Below are positions 10,543 through 21,995 of a DNA stretch of 64,000 nucleotides, in pieces. Made by a program: the position numbers and the translations under genes. The DNA lies in NCBI RefSeq assembly GCF_020379485.1, contig NW_026015623.1:62001-126000 (forward strand). Reading direction: 5' to 3'. The notes under the pieces were generated by a model, which saw only the letters and a program-made list of their open reading frames with translations, had not been told where the DNA came from and made no database searches. The DNA comes from Brassica napus. Lineage: Eukaryota > Streptophyta > Magnoliopsida > Brassicales > Brassicaceae. Position 1 is the stretch's first letter; every line of letters starts with the position of its first letter.

Positions 10543-10637
10543 CTACAGGAAGTGTAGTGTGATTGATTATGCAATGAGAGGATGCCATTGTATAATACCA
10601 TAGGACATGTTCAGTCCATAGTCTACAGGAAGTGTAG
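10543..10637 (+). other. Twin CTACA/TGTAG hairpins with central stem (beta, unit 1)
   Basis: CTACAGGAAGTGTAG at 10543-10557 and again at 10623-10637. Between them ATTATGCAATG pairs with CATTGTATAAT (10566-10596, one G-U pair, 9-nt loop). The order hairpin-stem-hairpin is kept in B, and in C the first hairpin and the central stem are clear. Confidence 0.6.
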
Positions 10638-10830
10638 CATGGGTTATTATACAGTGAGAACTTGTCTTGTGAGGACTCTCTATGGTGATTCAAACACCCT
10701 AGTTCCTGGTTTAAGGAAGAGAGCAGCTCACAAGGCCAAGACCATCACCAAAGTCTTGGAAGACCGGTGGTCCTAAGGCCATGGATAGCTCACGCTTCTC
10801 ACAAGCTCAGCTCCTCCTATACTCGGAGTT

Positions 10831-10845
10831 AAGCTTGAGGGGGAG
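10831..10845 (+). other. Second, internal polypurine tract of beta (unit 1)
   Basis: AAGCTTGAGGGGGAG, identical to the terminal tract at 11694-11708 but followed by TCTTAATGAG instead of an LTR. Also in C (48286-48300, one base changed) and B (54014-54028, inverted). Confidence 0.7.
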
Positions 10846-11231
10846 TCTTAATGAGTGTGATCCATGGTCCAGTATGAAGGCATTGCAAAGGCTTCAACAA
10901 AGGATCATCAACCGGAGTTATTCTAGGCTGTGTGTGTATGAAGGTTCATGAAGCTGAAGAATCCACACAGTCTTCCATTAAGTTGGTGTTGCCATGAAGA
11001 GGGTGCAACAGCCTAGTATGAGGGATTCAAGTGACTATAATCCAGTCACTCCTCACAAAAACAAAAGGGAAGTTTCCCTAAACTCAATTCAATTCAATAC
11101 ATTCATCATTTCAAATCAAAGTCTAGAAATGATACTTAAAATGTTTGAATGGATTGTGTGATGTTTCTTGATAAGTACTGATGCACCTTTGGGATAATGT
11201 ATCAGGTACCATTGCTTGAGACTCACTAAAG

Positions 11232-11489
11232 ATGTTCCTGGTCATTTCCTAGCTTCTCTAAGGTGGCTGTGAAGTCTGTTGAGAGGGGGAGATCCAAACC
11301 AGTTCTATGAAGAGGGCAAGCATAGTTTGAAGTGTTGATCAGCCTTACTGGTGTTTTGAAGATGATCTGGTCGTGTCCTAGCTTCTCTAAGATGGCTGTG
11401 AAGTCAGTTGAGAGGGGGAGACTTCAAACCGGTTCCATGAAGAGGTGAAGCTGAAGTGTGAAGTGTGCGCAAAGCTGTGAAGTGTTGCT
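11232..11489 (+). repeat. Imperfect tandem repeat of about 129 bp in beta (unit 1)
   Basis: Two diverged copies, each containing CTAGCTTCTCTAAG(G/A)TGGCTGTGAAGTC and a purine run GTTGAGAGGGGGAGA. Equivalent pairs are seen in C (about 48600-48850) and, inverted, in B (about 53300-53530). Confidence 0.7.
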
Positions 11490-11693
11490 GCACCTATTAG
11501 GCCGTGATCCAGAGCTTCTTGTGTCCAACCACACTGGTTCTAAGGCACAAGAGCTCACTGGCCAATCCCTAGGCTTTGGAGAGCTCTACTCTTTTTCCCT
11601 TGCAAGGTTTTGTCCCAATGGGTTTTCCTTGTAAGGTTTTTAATGAGGGAGACTCTTCAGAGTTCCAAGCTTGGCTTAGGATCTCCTAAAGTC

Positions 11694-11708
11694 AAGCTTG
11701 AGGGGGAG
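11694..11708 (+). other. Terminal polypurine tract of beta (unit 1)
   Basis: AAGCTTGAGGGGGAG abutting the TG of the beta 3' LTR. Confidence 0.85.
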
Positions 11709-12646
11709 TGTTGAACTGAAGAGAAGATAGAGCTTGTACAATAATAGGGCAAGCTCTAGAAGATGTCCAGAAGAGTTCAATCAAGCTTCAGAAGTGTTCT
11801 GAAGTAGTTATCTTGTGAAGTTAAGTCTAGGAAAGACTTAGACTGATCATGTTAAGGGTTTGGAGGAGTTAGAGAGAAGATGGCCATAGGTGCAAAGCTA
11901 GGGCGAGTGGTACGGCCATGGTACGGCCTTGTACGGTCTAGGGTGAATCATGAAGGTGTTTGGGGACAGTCAAGAAGGAGATAAGGCATTGTGTATAGTT
12001 AGGGATAGTGGTACGGACAGGAGGTCCGTACCATCAACCGTACGGCCACTCCACACGCCCAAGTCACCCGGTTCAGCTTAAATCAAAGATGAGCAATGTA
12101 AGGGCGGTTTACTCGGATCCAATCCTATCTTAAGTGACCGTTGGAGGCTTATGGAGGGAAGGAATATACCTGAGCATCTTGTGGTCCAAGAGACAGGCTG
12201 GAAAGGGAAAAGAAGCTTTACCTTTACAGCCAAGACTCATCTCCTCCCTTCATTCAAAAGAAGCAATCTGAGCCTCCCATTTGAATCAGCCACGCCAGCT
12301 AGCACCAGAAACATCAAGACCAGTCTTCTCTCATCCTAACCATCCATTTATCTTTAATTTACAGCCTTAGGATCTAGGTTTATGATCTGAGTTGTGTAAA
12401 GGCATAAATAAGCCTCTTAGGATCATTTTGTAACCCTTTAAGCTGAGAGAGTCTCTCTTCTTCATAAACTTGTTCTTGGATCTTATTCTCTCATAAACTC
12501 TGGTTACTAAGTCTCTCTAATCTCCCATACACGTTCCTAATCTCTTAGTCTCTCCCATACTCTCTCTGATTCTCTTAAACTCATTTCTATTCTTCATACT
12601 TCATCATACACAAATCTCTCATCTGTTCTTACATCACTCAAGCACT
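11709..12646 (+). repeat. 3' LTR of beta, last 20 bp missing (938 bp), unit 1
   Basis: Matches the 5' LTR (7828-8785) with one difference noticed (CACACGCCC versus CACACGTCC), but stops at CAAGCACT. The terminal 20 bases, including the CA end that integrase acts on, are absent. Six extra bases GTTCTT (12647-12652) follow, then the 188-bp duplication. CTGTTCTTA at the junction (12645-12653) also occurs 22 bp upstream (12623-12631), suggesting templated filler. Confidence 0.88.
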
Positions 12647-12652
12647 GTTCTT

Positions 12653-12840
12653 AGATCTAGCTCAACCATCTGATAAGGCCGCGAGTCTTAGGATGATCTT
12701 GGATGGTCTTGGGATCAATACAACCCAGGATCCAAAAGTGCGAGAAGCACCAGTTCAAAATGAAGCTGAAGACACATCCCATGCTGATCATGAAGGGGGA
12801 AACAAGTCTGATACAGCTCATGAGAATGAAGGGAGCTCAA
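12653..12840 (+). repeat. 188-bp duplication flanking beta, right copy (unit 1)
   Basis: Repeats 7640-7827 without a difference noticed by eye, then runs into the remainder of the host pol (GTCCTGATCAACAAG). Confidence 0.92.
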
Positions 12841-14702
12841 GTCCTGATCAACAAGTGATGCACAATGAAGATGCAACTGAAGAAAGAAGAGATCAGATGG
12901 AGATACAACCTGAAGAAAGGGAAGAGGTACTGAATGAAACGGCTATAGAGCCTGATGTGGTCAGTGAGCCACGTATGGAGACAGTGCCATTAAGAAGAAG
13001 TACGAGAGTAAGGAAGGATCCATCTAACTGGACCAATACCAGAGTCTATTACAATGCTCAAGTCGTTGCACATTCTAGTCAAGCTGTCTGTTCATTTGCC
13101 GAGTTCCCAAACGAGCATTGTGCCTTTATGACAAGTTTGGATACAAGCTACATACCAAGGACATATGAGGAGGCAATGAAAGACAAAGAGTGGAGAAACT
13201 CAGTTGCGGATGAGGCTGATGCTATGGTTAAGAATGGAACCTGGTATGAGAGTGAGCTGCCTCAAGGGAAGAAGGCAGTATCATGTAAATGGATATTTAC
13301 AATCAAGTATAGACCAGATGGGACGGTTGATAGGAAGAAGACCAGGCTTATGGCTAGAGGGTTTACACAGACATATGGAGAGGACTACATAGACACATTT
13401 GCTCCAGTAGCTAAGCTTCACACCATCAGAATCATCTTATCAATTGCTACTAACCTTGGATGGGGATTGTGGCAAATGGATGTGAAGAATGCATTTCTAC
13501 AAGGGGAACTTGAAGATGAGGTGTATATGCAGCCTCCTCCGGGTCTTGAGAGTCTTGTGAAGCCAGGGAATGTCCTAAGATTGAAGAAGGCTATCTATGG
13601 ATTGAAGCAATCACCTAGAGCCTGGTACCACAAGCTGAGTACTACACTGAATGGAAAAGGCTTCAGGAAGTCTGAACTGGACCATACCTTGTTCACTCTA
13701 AACACAACCTCAGGTATCATCTGTCTATTGGTCTATGTTGATGACATTATCATTACTGGGAGTGATAAGGTTGGAATACAAGAAACCAAAGACTATCTCA
13801 AGTCTGTGTTTGAGATTAAAGATCTTGGAGAGATGAAATACTTTCTTGGGATTGAGATTTGTAGATCCAAGGAAGGATTATTCATGTCCCAAAGAAAATA
13901 TACACTTGATCTTTTGAAAGATGCAGGTAAATTTGGAGGACAAACCGCGAAAATGCCAATGGAGGATGGGTACAAAGTACCAAGAGAGGGGGAGCTTGAA
14001 GACAACAAGCTGTTCCATGACCCTAAGCTTTATAGGAAGCTAGTGGGTAAGCTAATCTACCTAACAATCACACGACTTGATATCTGCTTTGCTGTGAATC
14101 AGGTGAGTCAACACATGCAAGCTCCAAAGGATCACCATTGGAGAATGGTAGATAGAGTGCTAAGCTACCTCAACGGATCACCAGGCCAAGGAGTCTGGAT
14201 GGGATGCAATGGGAGTACAGAAGTTGTTGGCTACTGTGATGCAGATTGGGCTGGAGATAGAGCAGACAGAAGATCTACAACCGGCTACTGCACCTTCATT
14301 GGAGGGAACCTTGTGACTTGGAAGAGCAAGAAGCAGAAGGTGGTCTCATGTTCTAGTGCGGAGGCAGAGTATAGAGCAATGCTGAAGCTCACTAATGAGT
14401 TGGTATGGATCAAGGGGATCTTGAAGCACATTGAGATTGAGCAAGTGGCGCCAATGACAATGCATTGTGATAACCAAGCCGCAATCCACATTGCCTCCAA
14501 CTCAGTCTTCCATGAGAGAACCAAGCACATTGAAGTGGATTGTCACAAGGTGAGGCAGATGATAGTCTTGGGAGTGATTCTGCCATGCTATACAAGGAGT
14601 GAGGATCAACTGGCTGATGTGTTCACAAAAGCGGCAAGGATGAAGACAATGGAGTCCATCTACATCAGGTTGGGACTCATTGATCTTTCACCTAGGAGCT
14701 GA
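12653..14702 (+). pseudogene. pol: Copia RT-RNase H remainder of the array element (unit 1)
   Basis: The host polyprotein resumes after beta, in frame to TGA at 14700-14702. It holds the acidic linker, RRSTRVRKDPSNW, the RT with WQMDVKNAFLQGELEDEVYM and YVDD, and RNase H with YCDADWAGD. Since it lacks a start, integrase and Gag, it is a displaced fragment. The first ATG (12693) lies in the duplicated 188 bp. Substitutions relative to S1 and E (for example Pro to Leu in TRPDICFAV, Val to Met in RLVARGF) fit loss of constraint. Confidence 0.9.
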
Positions 14703-14824
14703 GCCCCTTACTATGAGGTCTTTACTCTTTTTCCCTCATCAAAGTTTTGTCCCAATGGGTTTTCTTTGGTGAGGTTTTTAATGAGGAAGATCTCATAGTG
14801 TCCAAGCTTAGACTTCACAAAGCT

Positions 14825-14839
14825 AAGCTTGAGGGGGAG
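14825..14839 (+). other. Polypurine tract of array unit 1
   Basis: AAGCTTGAGGGGGAG directly before LTR 2, the proof that LTR 2 serves as 3' LTR of unit 1. Confidence 0.85.
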
Positions 14840-15423
14840 TGTTGAAGAGTTAAGTATAAAGATGTGAAGCACAAAGGGGGTTAAGACTGAAGGGAGTATG
14901 TTAAGCATTGGTGTGATGGGAGAGGTTCACAATGACCTGACCGTACAAGGCCGTACAAGGCCGTACGGTCCGTACACATTCAGATAAGTGAAACCTCGAC
15001 CACACGGTCACAAGAAGTTACCCGAGTAACTCATGTGGAAAGGAGAGGCTTTGGCTGATGGATCAGACCGTTGGAGGATAAGAAGAGGCGCGGCTTGACA
15101 GGCTGGCACAGCTGGAAAGGCAAGAGCATCTTGGTCCAAGATGCCAGATACTCCAAGCATGTGGAGAAGCTGATTGGCCGGTCTAAAGAAAGCTTATCCT
15201 CTCCTTGTTGACTTCACATGCTTAGCTTAGCTCTTTGATTTCGAAAACCCTTATGATCTCACACTATATATTGTAACTCTTGTCATTAATAATAACATAC
15301 ACAGTTCTGAGTTTATCTCTCTAAGTTCATACTCTCTTAATCATGATTCTAGTCTAATCTCTTCATAATCTCTCATTCTGTTCCTTAATCTTCTCTAAAT
15401 CATTTCATTCTCTTAATCTTTCA
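14840..15423 (+). repeat. LTR 2, shared middle LTR of the tandem array (584 bp)
   Basis: Has the double 10-bp CGTAC repeat and intact TATA-like box of LTR 1, unlike LTR 3. No 5-bp target duplication surrounds it: the polypurine tract is on the left and the primer-binding site on the right. It is therefore a recombinant shared LTR. Matching LTR 1 at both diagnostic sites puts the crossover in about the first 100 bases. Confidence 0.93.
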
Positions 15424-15441
15424 TGGTATCAGAGCCAGGTT
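15424..15441 (+). other. Primer-binding site of array unit 2
   Basis: TGGTATCAGAGCCAGGTT, as in unit 1. Confidence 0.9.
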
Positions 15442-15514
15442 GCCCATTTCCTGGTTTCTAAATCTCAGTAATCTTCAGCTTCATTTCATTTACGGTTGTT
15501 CTTAAGCATTTGGA

Positions 15515-17029
15515 ATGGAAGAAAGCAAGAGCAAGGCTCTCTCGGTTGCGGTTACGTTGAAGGGTGGTACTAACTACCTGTTGTGGTCTCGCTTGGTGAA
15601 AGCGGCAGTTGGGAGCAAGGGTTTATGGAGCCATATCTCAGATGGAGCTCCAAAACCAGTTGCTAAAGAAGGAGAAGGCGGTCAAGAGCTGATGGTGGTA
15701 GATCAAGAGAAGTGGGATCAAGATGACTTGAAGGTGCTTACTGTACTACATGGGTCACTTGAAGCTTCAATCCTGGAAGCCTACAGCTACTGTGAGACGC
15801 CAAAGGACCTGTGGGATACGCTCCAAAAGGTCTACGGTAACATCTCTAATCTGAGCCGTGTGTTTGAGTTGAAGAGATCAATCAACACACTTGTGCAAGA
15901 AGAGGTGGAGTTTACTAAACACTTGGGAAAGTTCAGAGCCTTATGGTCTGAGCTAGAGATGCTGAGGCCTAACACCACTGATCAAGATGTTCTCATGGAG
16001 AGAAGAGAGCAGGATCAAGTGTTCGGGTTGTTGCTCACCTTGAATCCGGTCTACAATGACCTCATCAAGCACATCTTGAGATCACCAAAGCTCCCTTCCC
16101 TTGAAGATGTATGTGCGCAGATACAAAGAGAGGAGGGATCAGTTGGGTTGTTTGGAGGAAAGGGGGAGCTTACACTCGCAAATCAAGCTGATGCTATCCA
16201 AGCAAACAAAGCGGCTTACAATGAAGGGAAGTTTGGAGGAAAGTGTGATCATTGCAAGAAGCAGGGCCATAAGAGGAGCCAATGCTGGATTCTACACCCT
16301 CACCTCAAGCCTACCAAGTTCATGAGGGATAGAGAGGCAAGGGCGCATCTGTCTGATGGAGCTAGTGAAGCTGGAACATCCGGAGCTGGACAGGCCATGC
16401 GAGAAGGTGAAGGGAAGGCCTTAACCACTCAGCACACTCCGGGGAAGAGCACTGATGGTGAGATGATAAGGAGATCAGACATTGATGCCCTTATCAAAGC
16501 TCTCAAGGAGAATGGTAACTGTATGAACACTCCTCTAGGATATTCTCTTGCTGCATCATACATAGATAGAACTCATGGTTATCTAAGTCATAACAGTGAG
16601 ATAAATGATGCATCTAGATTTCTAAACAGCTTGAATGATTTGCCTAGAACACTTGCTGCTAAAAATGTGATAAAACCTTTGATTGTAGATTCAGGTGCAT
16701 CACATCACATGATTAGTGACACTAGTCTCATTAAGGATATAGAACCTGCTTGTGGAAATGTGATGATTGCAAATGGTGATAGAATTGCAATTAAAGGGAT
16801 AGGAAATCTAAATCTGTTTGATAAGGAGTCTAAAGCTTTCTATATGCCTGAATTCACATCAAATTTATTATCTGTTAAAAGATGTACTACTGATCTACAT
16901 TGTAATGTTATCTTTAGTCCTAATGATGTGAAGTTTCAGGATATTGACACAAGAAAGATGATTGGCAAGGGAGTTACCAAAGGTGCTAGAAGACATAGCT
17001 CCCATTTCAAATTCAAGTTTCTCGTTTAG
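15515..17029 (+). pseudogene. gag-pol: Copia gag-protease, frameshifted (unit 2 copy)
   Basis: The translation is identical over 504 codons to 5228-6742, including the roughly 11-nt deletion near 16984 that throws the frame before integrase. Gag with CCHC knuckle, then protease DSGASHH. A shared disabling lesion shows this copy arose from the unit 1 copy, or the reverse, by DNA-level duplication and not by a new round of reverse transcription. Confidence 0.9.
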
Positions 17030-18114
17030 TTCTATCTCTAGTTTGAATAATGATGCATTATGGCATGCTAGATTAGGTCATCCACATGTTAGGGCTTTAA
17101 GCTTAATGTTACCAGGTGTCATGTTTAAAAATAATGAATGTGAAGCATGTATCTTGGGCAAACATTGTAAGACAGTCTTTAAAAACTCAACTACTATATA
17201 TGAGAAATGCTTTGATCTTGTGCATTCTGATGTTTGGACTGCTCCTTGCTTGTCTAGGGAAAATTATAAGTACTTTGTAACATTCATTGATGAAAAATCC
17301 AAATACACCTGGATAACACTCATTAAAACTAAGGATAGAGTTCTTGAAGCATTTAAAAACTTTCAAGCTTATGTATCTAACCATTATAATGCCAAGCTTA
17401 AGATTTTCAGATCAGATAATGGTGGGGAATATACAAGCAATGCCTTCAAGCAACATCTAGCCTTACACGGAATCCTTCATCTAACTAGCTGTCCTTACAC
17501 TCCACAACAAAATGGTGTGGCTGAGAGAAAGAACAGACATCTAATGGAGGTTGCAAGATCAATGATGTTTCAAACCAATGTCCCAAAGAGATTTTGGAGT
17601 GATGCTGTGATCTCAGCCTGCTACTTGATCAACCGAATTCCTGCAAGAGTCTTGGAAGATCAATCACCGTTTGAAGTACTGAATAAGGTCAAGCCATCTC
17701 TAAGCCATTTGAGAGTGTTCGTAAGCCTATGTTATGTGCTGATTCCAGGAGACATGAGGAACAAGTTGGAGCCTAAGAGTACCAAAGCCATGTTTGTGGG
17801 ATACTCAACAACACAAAGAGGATACAAATGCTTTGATCCGCAAACAAGAAGACTTCTAGTTTCAAGGGACGTAAAGTTCATAGAAACTAAAGGTTACTAT
17901 GAAGAAAGGAGCTGGGAAGATCTGGAAGATCTAGCTCAACCATCTGATAAGGCCGCGAGTCTTAGGATGATCTTGGATGGTCTTGGGATCAATACAACCC
18001 AGGATCCAAAAGTGCGAGAAGCACCAGTTCAAAATGAAGCTGAAGACACATCCCATGCTGATCATGAAGGGGGAAACAAGTCTGATACAGCTCATGAGAA
18101 TGAAGGGAGCTCAA
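16962..18114 (+). pseudogene. pol: Copia integrase fragment, cut by nested element (unit 2 copy)
   Basis: Duplicate of 6675-7827: zinc-binding HARLGHPH...CEACILGKH and the acidic core motifs HSDVW, RSDNGGEY and NGVAERKN, cut at 18114 by the second copy of beta. Confidence 0.9.
17927..18114 (+). repeat. 188-bp duplication flanking beta, left copy (unit 2)
   Basis: Same sequence as 7640-7827, with its partner at 22940-23127. Confidence 0.9.
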
Positions 18115-19072
18115 TGTTGAACTGAAGAGAAGATAGAGCTTGTACAATAATAGGGCAAGCTCTAGAAGATGTCCAGAAGAGTTCAATCAAGCTTCAGAAG
18201 TGTTCTGAAGTAGTTATCTTGTGAAGTTAAGTCTAGGAAAGACTTAGACTGATCATGTTAAGGGTTTGGAGGAGTTAGAGAGAAGATGGCCATAGGTGCA
18301 AAGCTAGGGCGAGTGGTACGGCCATGGTACGGCCTTGTACGGTCTAGGGTGAATCATGAAGGTGTTTGGGGACAGTCAAGAAGGAGATAAGGCATTGTGT
18401 ATAGTTAGGGATAGTGGTACGGACAGGAGGTCCGTACCATCAACCGTACGGCCACTCCACACGTCCAAGTCACCCGGTTCAGCTTAAATCAAAGATGAGC
18501 AATGTAAGGGCGGTTTACTCGGATCCAATCCTATCTTAAGTGACCGTTGGAGGCTTATGGAGGGAAGGAATATACCTGAGCATCTTGTGGTCCAAGAGAC
18601 AGGCTGGAAAGGGAAAAGAAGCTTTACCTTTACAGCCAAGACTCATCTCCTCCCTTCATTCAAAAGAAGCAATCTGAGCCTCCCATTTGAATCAGCCACG
18701 CCAGCTAGCACCAGAAACATCAAGACCAGTCTTCTCTCATCCTAACCATCCATTTATCTTTAATTTACAGCCTTAGGATCTAGGTTTATGATCTGAGTTG
18801 TGTAAAGGCATAAATAAGCCTCTTAGGATCATTTTGTAACCCTTTAAGCTGAGAGAGTCTCTCTTCTTCATAAACTTGTTCTTGGATCTTATTCTCTCAT
18901 AAACTCTGGTTACTAAGTCTCTCTAATCTCCCATACACGTTCCTAATCTCTTAGTCTCTCCCATACTCTCTCTGATTCTCTTAAACTCATTTCTATTCTT
19001 CATACTTCATCATACACAAATCTCTCATCTGTTCTTACATCACTCAAGCACTTGTACTCTGAAAATTTCACA
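18115..19072 (+). repeat. 5' LTR of beta, unit 2
   Basis: 958 bp, TGTTGAACTG...TTTCACA, followed by the primer-binding site. Confidence 0.9.
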
Positions 19073-19090
19073 TGGTATCAGAGCCAGGTT
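19073..19090 (+). other. Primer-binding site of beta, unit 2
   Basis: TGGTATCAGAGCCAGGTT, as in unit 1. Confidence 0.9.
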
Positions 19091-19222
19091 GCTCAGACTC
19101 CTGGTAGAAGCTTCCGCAACATCCACAAGCTCCCAAGCTCACGCCCTTGAAGATTCAGCTCACCTTGTCCCAAGATACTACCTTGAAGAGTTCTTTGACA
19201 GTCTTGTTCATCCGGCTTCAAC

Positions 19223-20050
19223 ATGGAGTCCAAAAGAACCATTGTCATTGCTGTTACTCTCAATGGTCCCAACTACCTTCTCTGGTCACGCATGGTGAAG
19301 ACAGCTCTAGGAGGGAGAGGCTTATGGAGCCATTGCCTCACGGATGTTCCAAAGCTCTCCAAGACTGCCGGCTAAAATGAAAGCTCAGCAGATGGTGAAT
19401 CCGGTTCCAAATCTGTATCTGAGGAGAAGTGGGAACAAGAAGACCTCAAGGTCTTATCCATTCTCCATAGCTCACTGTCTCCATCCATCCTTGAAGCATA
19501 CTCATACTGTGAGAGTGCTAAAGACCTTTGGAGTACACTTAACAAGATATATGGGAACATCTCCAACATCAGCCGAGTATTTGAGATCAAGAAGTCCATC
19601 AACATCCTATCCCAAGAAGATGAGGAGTTCACTGCGCATCTAGGCAAGTTCAGAGCCCTTTGGTCTGAGCTAGAGATGCTTAGACCCCAATCTGTTGATC
19701 CGGAGGTGTTGATTGAAAGAAGGGAGCAAGACAAGGTGTTTGGCCTACTACTAACCCTCAGCCCTGCCTACAGCGCCTTGATTCAACATATCTTGAGGTC
19801 TGAGAAGCTCCCAACACTTGAAGAAGTGTGTTCCCAAGTCCAAAAGGAGGAGGGATCAATCGGGTTGTTTGGAACAAAGGAAACACTCTCCTTTGCTTCT
19901 CAAGCTGAAAGAAGCTCTCAGCCCAACAAGGCGCCTTACAAGAAGGGGGATAGGAGAGGCCTGAAGTGTGAGCATTGCAAGAGGGATGGGCACACCAAGG
20001 AGAGGTGTTGGATACTGAATCCAAGCCTCAAACCTGCCAAGTTCAAGTGA
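19223..20050 (+). pseudogene. gag: Gag-only ORF of beta with codon-51 stop (unit 2 copy)
   Basis: Duplicate of 8936-9763: MESKRTIVIAVTL start, TAA at 19373-19375, the Gag core, CCHC knuckle CEHCKRDGHTKERC and stop after AKFK. The premature stop predates the duplication. Whether other genomic copies of this family have an open frame would show if the stop is a recent lesion. Confidence 0.85.
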
Positions 20051-20068
20051 ACCGTGCCCATGGAGGTT

Positions 20069-20092
20069 CAAGAGATCAGCTCGGATCTCTTG
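20069..20092 (+). other. Post-gag stem-loop of beta (unit 2)
   Basis: Same CAAGAGATC/GATCTCTTG stem as at 9782-9805. Confidence 0.7.
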
Positions 20093-21980
20093 TTTGTAAG
20101 CAAACCTCCTAACCCTTAATAAGAGCTTGTGTCTTTATTTATTGTGCTGTGAGTGGTGTCTAGAGTCCCAGAATCTCATGTTTTGGGTTATTGCATTGTC
20201 TTGTGTGTTGCCATAGCTTGAATCATCATGAATGTGTTGTAGAATTGAGTAGAATGTCTCTACTGCTTGCATCATGTTTCAAAAGTTGTTTTGCATACAT
20301 AAGCATGTCTCATATTGTCTAAGTTCAATCCGAGTGTGTACTGATGCTAATGCCTTTGTTTAATCCATCAATGAAAGTCTAGCATCAATTAGAAATTGTC
20401 TAAGTTGCTTGCATCATTGGTTTTGATTGAAACTGTTGAGCATAGCTTTAATATGTCTCATGGATTGAACCTGTTGCATTCATATAGTTAATGCTTTAGG
20501 ATTGTGCATTCATGTATTGATGCATTTAAAAATGAGCCTAAATTGTCAATGTATTGGTAAAGCTTGCATTGTCATTTTTTAGAGATTGAAATCTGCTTGT
20601 TCTTGCCTTGATTGATTGGCTTGTTTCAAGGTTTATAAATTGCTGTGGCATTGGTGATCAAACAGGATGGATGATCTTAGTTTGATCCCAATGGGATGAT
20701 CTGATCTTGCATTGAGTTGTGGTGATGTTAGGTACACAAAGAAGTGATACAGTGACAAGCCAAACCAAAGTGTGAAGACAAAAGGTCTAGTTCCATTGCA
20801 AATCATCACTGGATGTGTTAATCCATAATCTACAGGAAGTGTAGTGTGATTGATTATGCAATGAGAGGATGCCATTGTATAATACCATAGGACATGTTCA
20901 GTCCATAGTCTACAGGAAGTGTAGCATGGGTTATTATACAGTGAGAACTTGTCTTGTGAGGACTCTCTATGGTGATTCAAACACCCTAGTTCCTGGTTTA
21001 AGGAAGAGAGCAGCTCACAAGGCCAAGACCATCACCAAAGTCTTGGAAGACCGGTGGTCCTAAGGCCATGGATAGCTCACGCTTCTCACAAGCTCAGCTC
21101 CTCCTATACTCGGAGTTAAGCTTGAGGGGGAGTCTTAATGAGTGTGATCCATGGTCCAGTATGAAGGCATTGCAAAGGCTTCAACAAAGGATCATCAACC
21201 GGAGTTATTCTAGGCTGTGTGTGTATGAAGGTTCATGAAGCTGAAGAATCCACACAGTCTTCCATTAAGTTGGTGTTGCCATGAAGAGGGTGCAACAGCC
21301 TAGTATGAGGGATTCAAGTGACTATAATCCAGTCACTCCTCACAAAAACAAAAGGGAAGTTTCCCTAAACTCAATTCAATTCAATACATTCATCATTTCA
21401 AATCAAAGTCTAGAAATGATACTTAAAATGTTTGAATGGATTGTGTGATGTTTCTTGATAAGTACTGATGCACCTTTGGGATAATGTATCAGGTACCATT
21501 GCTTGAGACTCACTAAAGATGTTCCTGGTCATTTCCTAGCTTCTCTAAGGTGGCTGTGAAGTCTGTTGAGAGGGGGAGATCCAAACCAGTTCTATGAAGA
21601 GGGCAAGCATAGTTTGAAGTGTTGATCAGCCTTACTGGTGTTTTGAAGATGATCTGGTCGTGTCCTAGCTTCTCTAAGATGGCTGTGAAGTCAGTTGAGA
21701 GGGGGAGACTTCAAACCGGTTCCATGAAGAGGTGAAGCTGAAGTGTGAAGTGTGCGCAAAGCTGTGAAGTGTTGCTGCACCTATTAGGCCGTGATCCAGA
21801 GCTTCTTGTGTCCAACCACACTGGTTCTAAGGCACAAGAGCTCACTGGCCAATCCCTAGGCTTTGGAGAGCTCTACTCTTTTTCCCTTGCAAGGTTTTGT
21901 CCCAATGGGTTTTCCTTGTAAGGTTTTTAATGAGGGAGACTCTTCAGAGTTCCAAGCTTGGCTTAGGATCTCCTAAAGTC
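20093..21980 (+). other. Non-coding internal region of beta (unit 2)
   Basis: Duplicate of 9806-11693. It holds the hairpin at 20649-20693, the twin hairpin module at 20830-20924, the internal polypurine tract at 21118-21132 and the 129-bp tandem pair at about 21519-21776. Confidence 0.75.
21118..21132 (+). other. Second, internal polypurine tract of beta (unit 2)
   Basis: AAGCTTGAGGGGGAG followed by TCTTAATGAG, as at 10831. Confidence 0.7.
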
Positions 21981-21995
21981 AAGCTTGAGGGGGAG
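21981..21995 (+). other. Terminal polypurine tract of beta (unit 2)
   Basis: AAGCTTGAGGGGGAG abutting the 3' LTR. Confidence 0.85.

Larger units (their letters stand above)
9806..11693 (+). other. Non-coding internal region of beta (unit 1)
   Basis: No credible coding frame. AT-rich with recurring phrases such as GCTTGCATCAT and AATCATCATGAATG. It holds a conserved hairpin (10362-10406), twin CTACA...TGTAG hairpins around a longer stem (10543-10637), a second polypurine tract (10831-10845), and a tandem pair of about 129 bp (about 11232-11489) with purine runs GTTGAGAGGGGGAGA. Related sequence occurs in C (39041-41823 and 47995-49059) and, inverted, in B (53060-54585). Role unknown: plausibly RNA packaging or dimerisation, which is inference. 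Confidence 0.75.
7828..12646 (+). mobile_element. Beta element: gag-only copia-type LTR retrotransposon (TR-GAG-like), unit 1
   Basis: A 4.8-kb element nested in the linker of the host pol: a 958-bp 5' LTR, primer-binding site, one Gag frame ending after the zinc knuckle, about 1.9 kb of non-coding DNA, polypurine tract, and a 3' LTR missing its last 20 bp. No protease, integrase, RT or RNase H is present, so it would need another element's Pol. The layout matches what is called TR-GAG in plant genomes. Its non-coding region is related to those of C (37630) and B (52223). Only one difference was noticed between its two LTRs, so the insertion is young. Confidence 0.88.

Noticed and set aside
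14840..14840. Two independent adjacent insertions instead of a tandem array
   Set aside because: There is no 5-bp duplication at the middle LTR, and both units share the same nested element, frameshift and 188-bp duplication.
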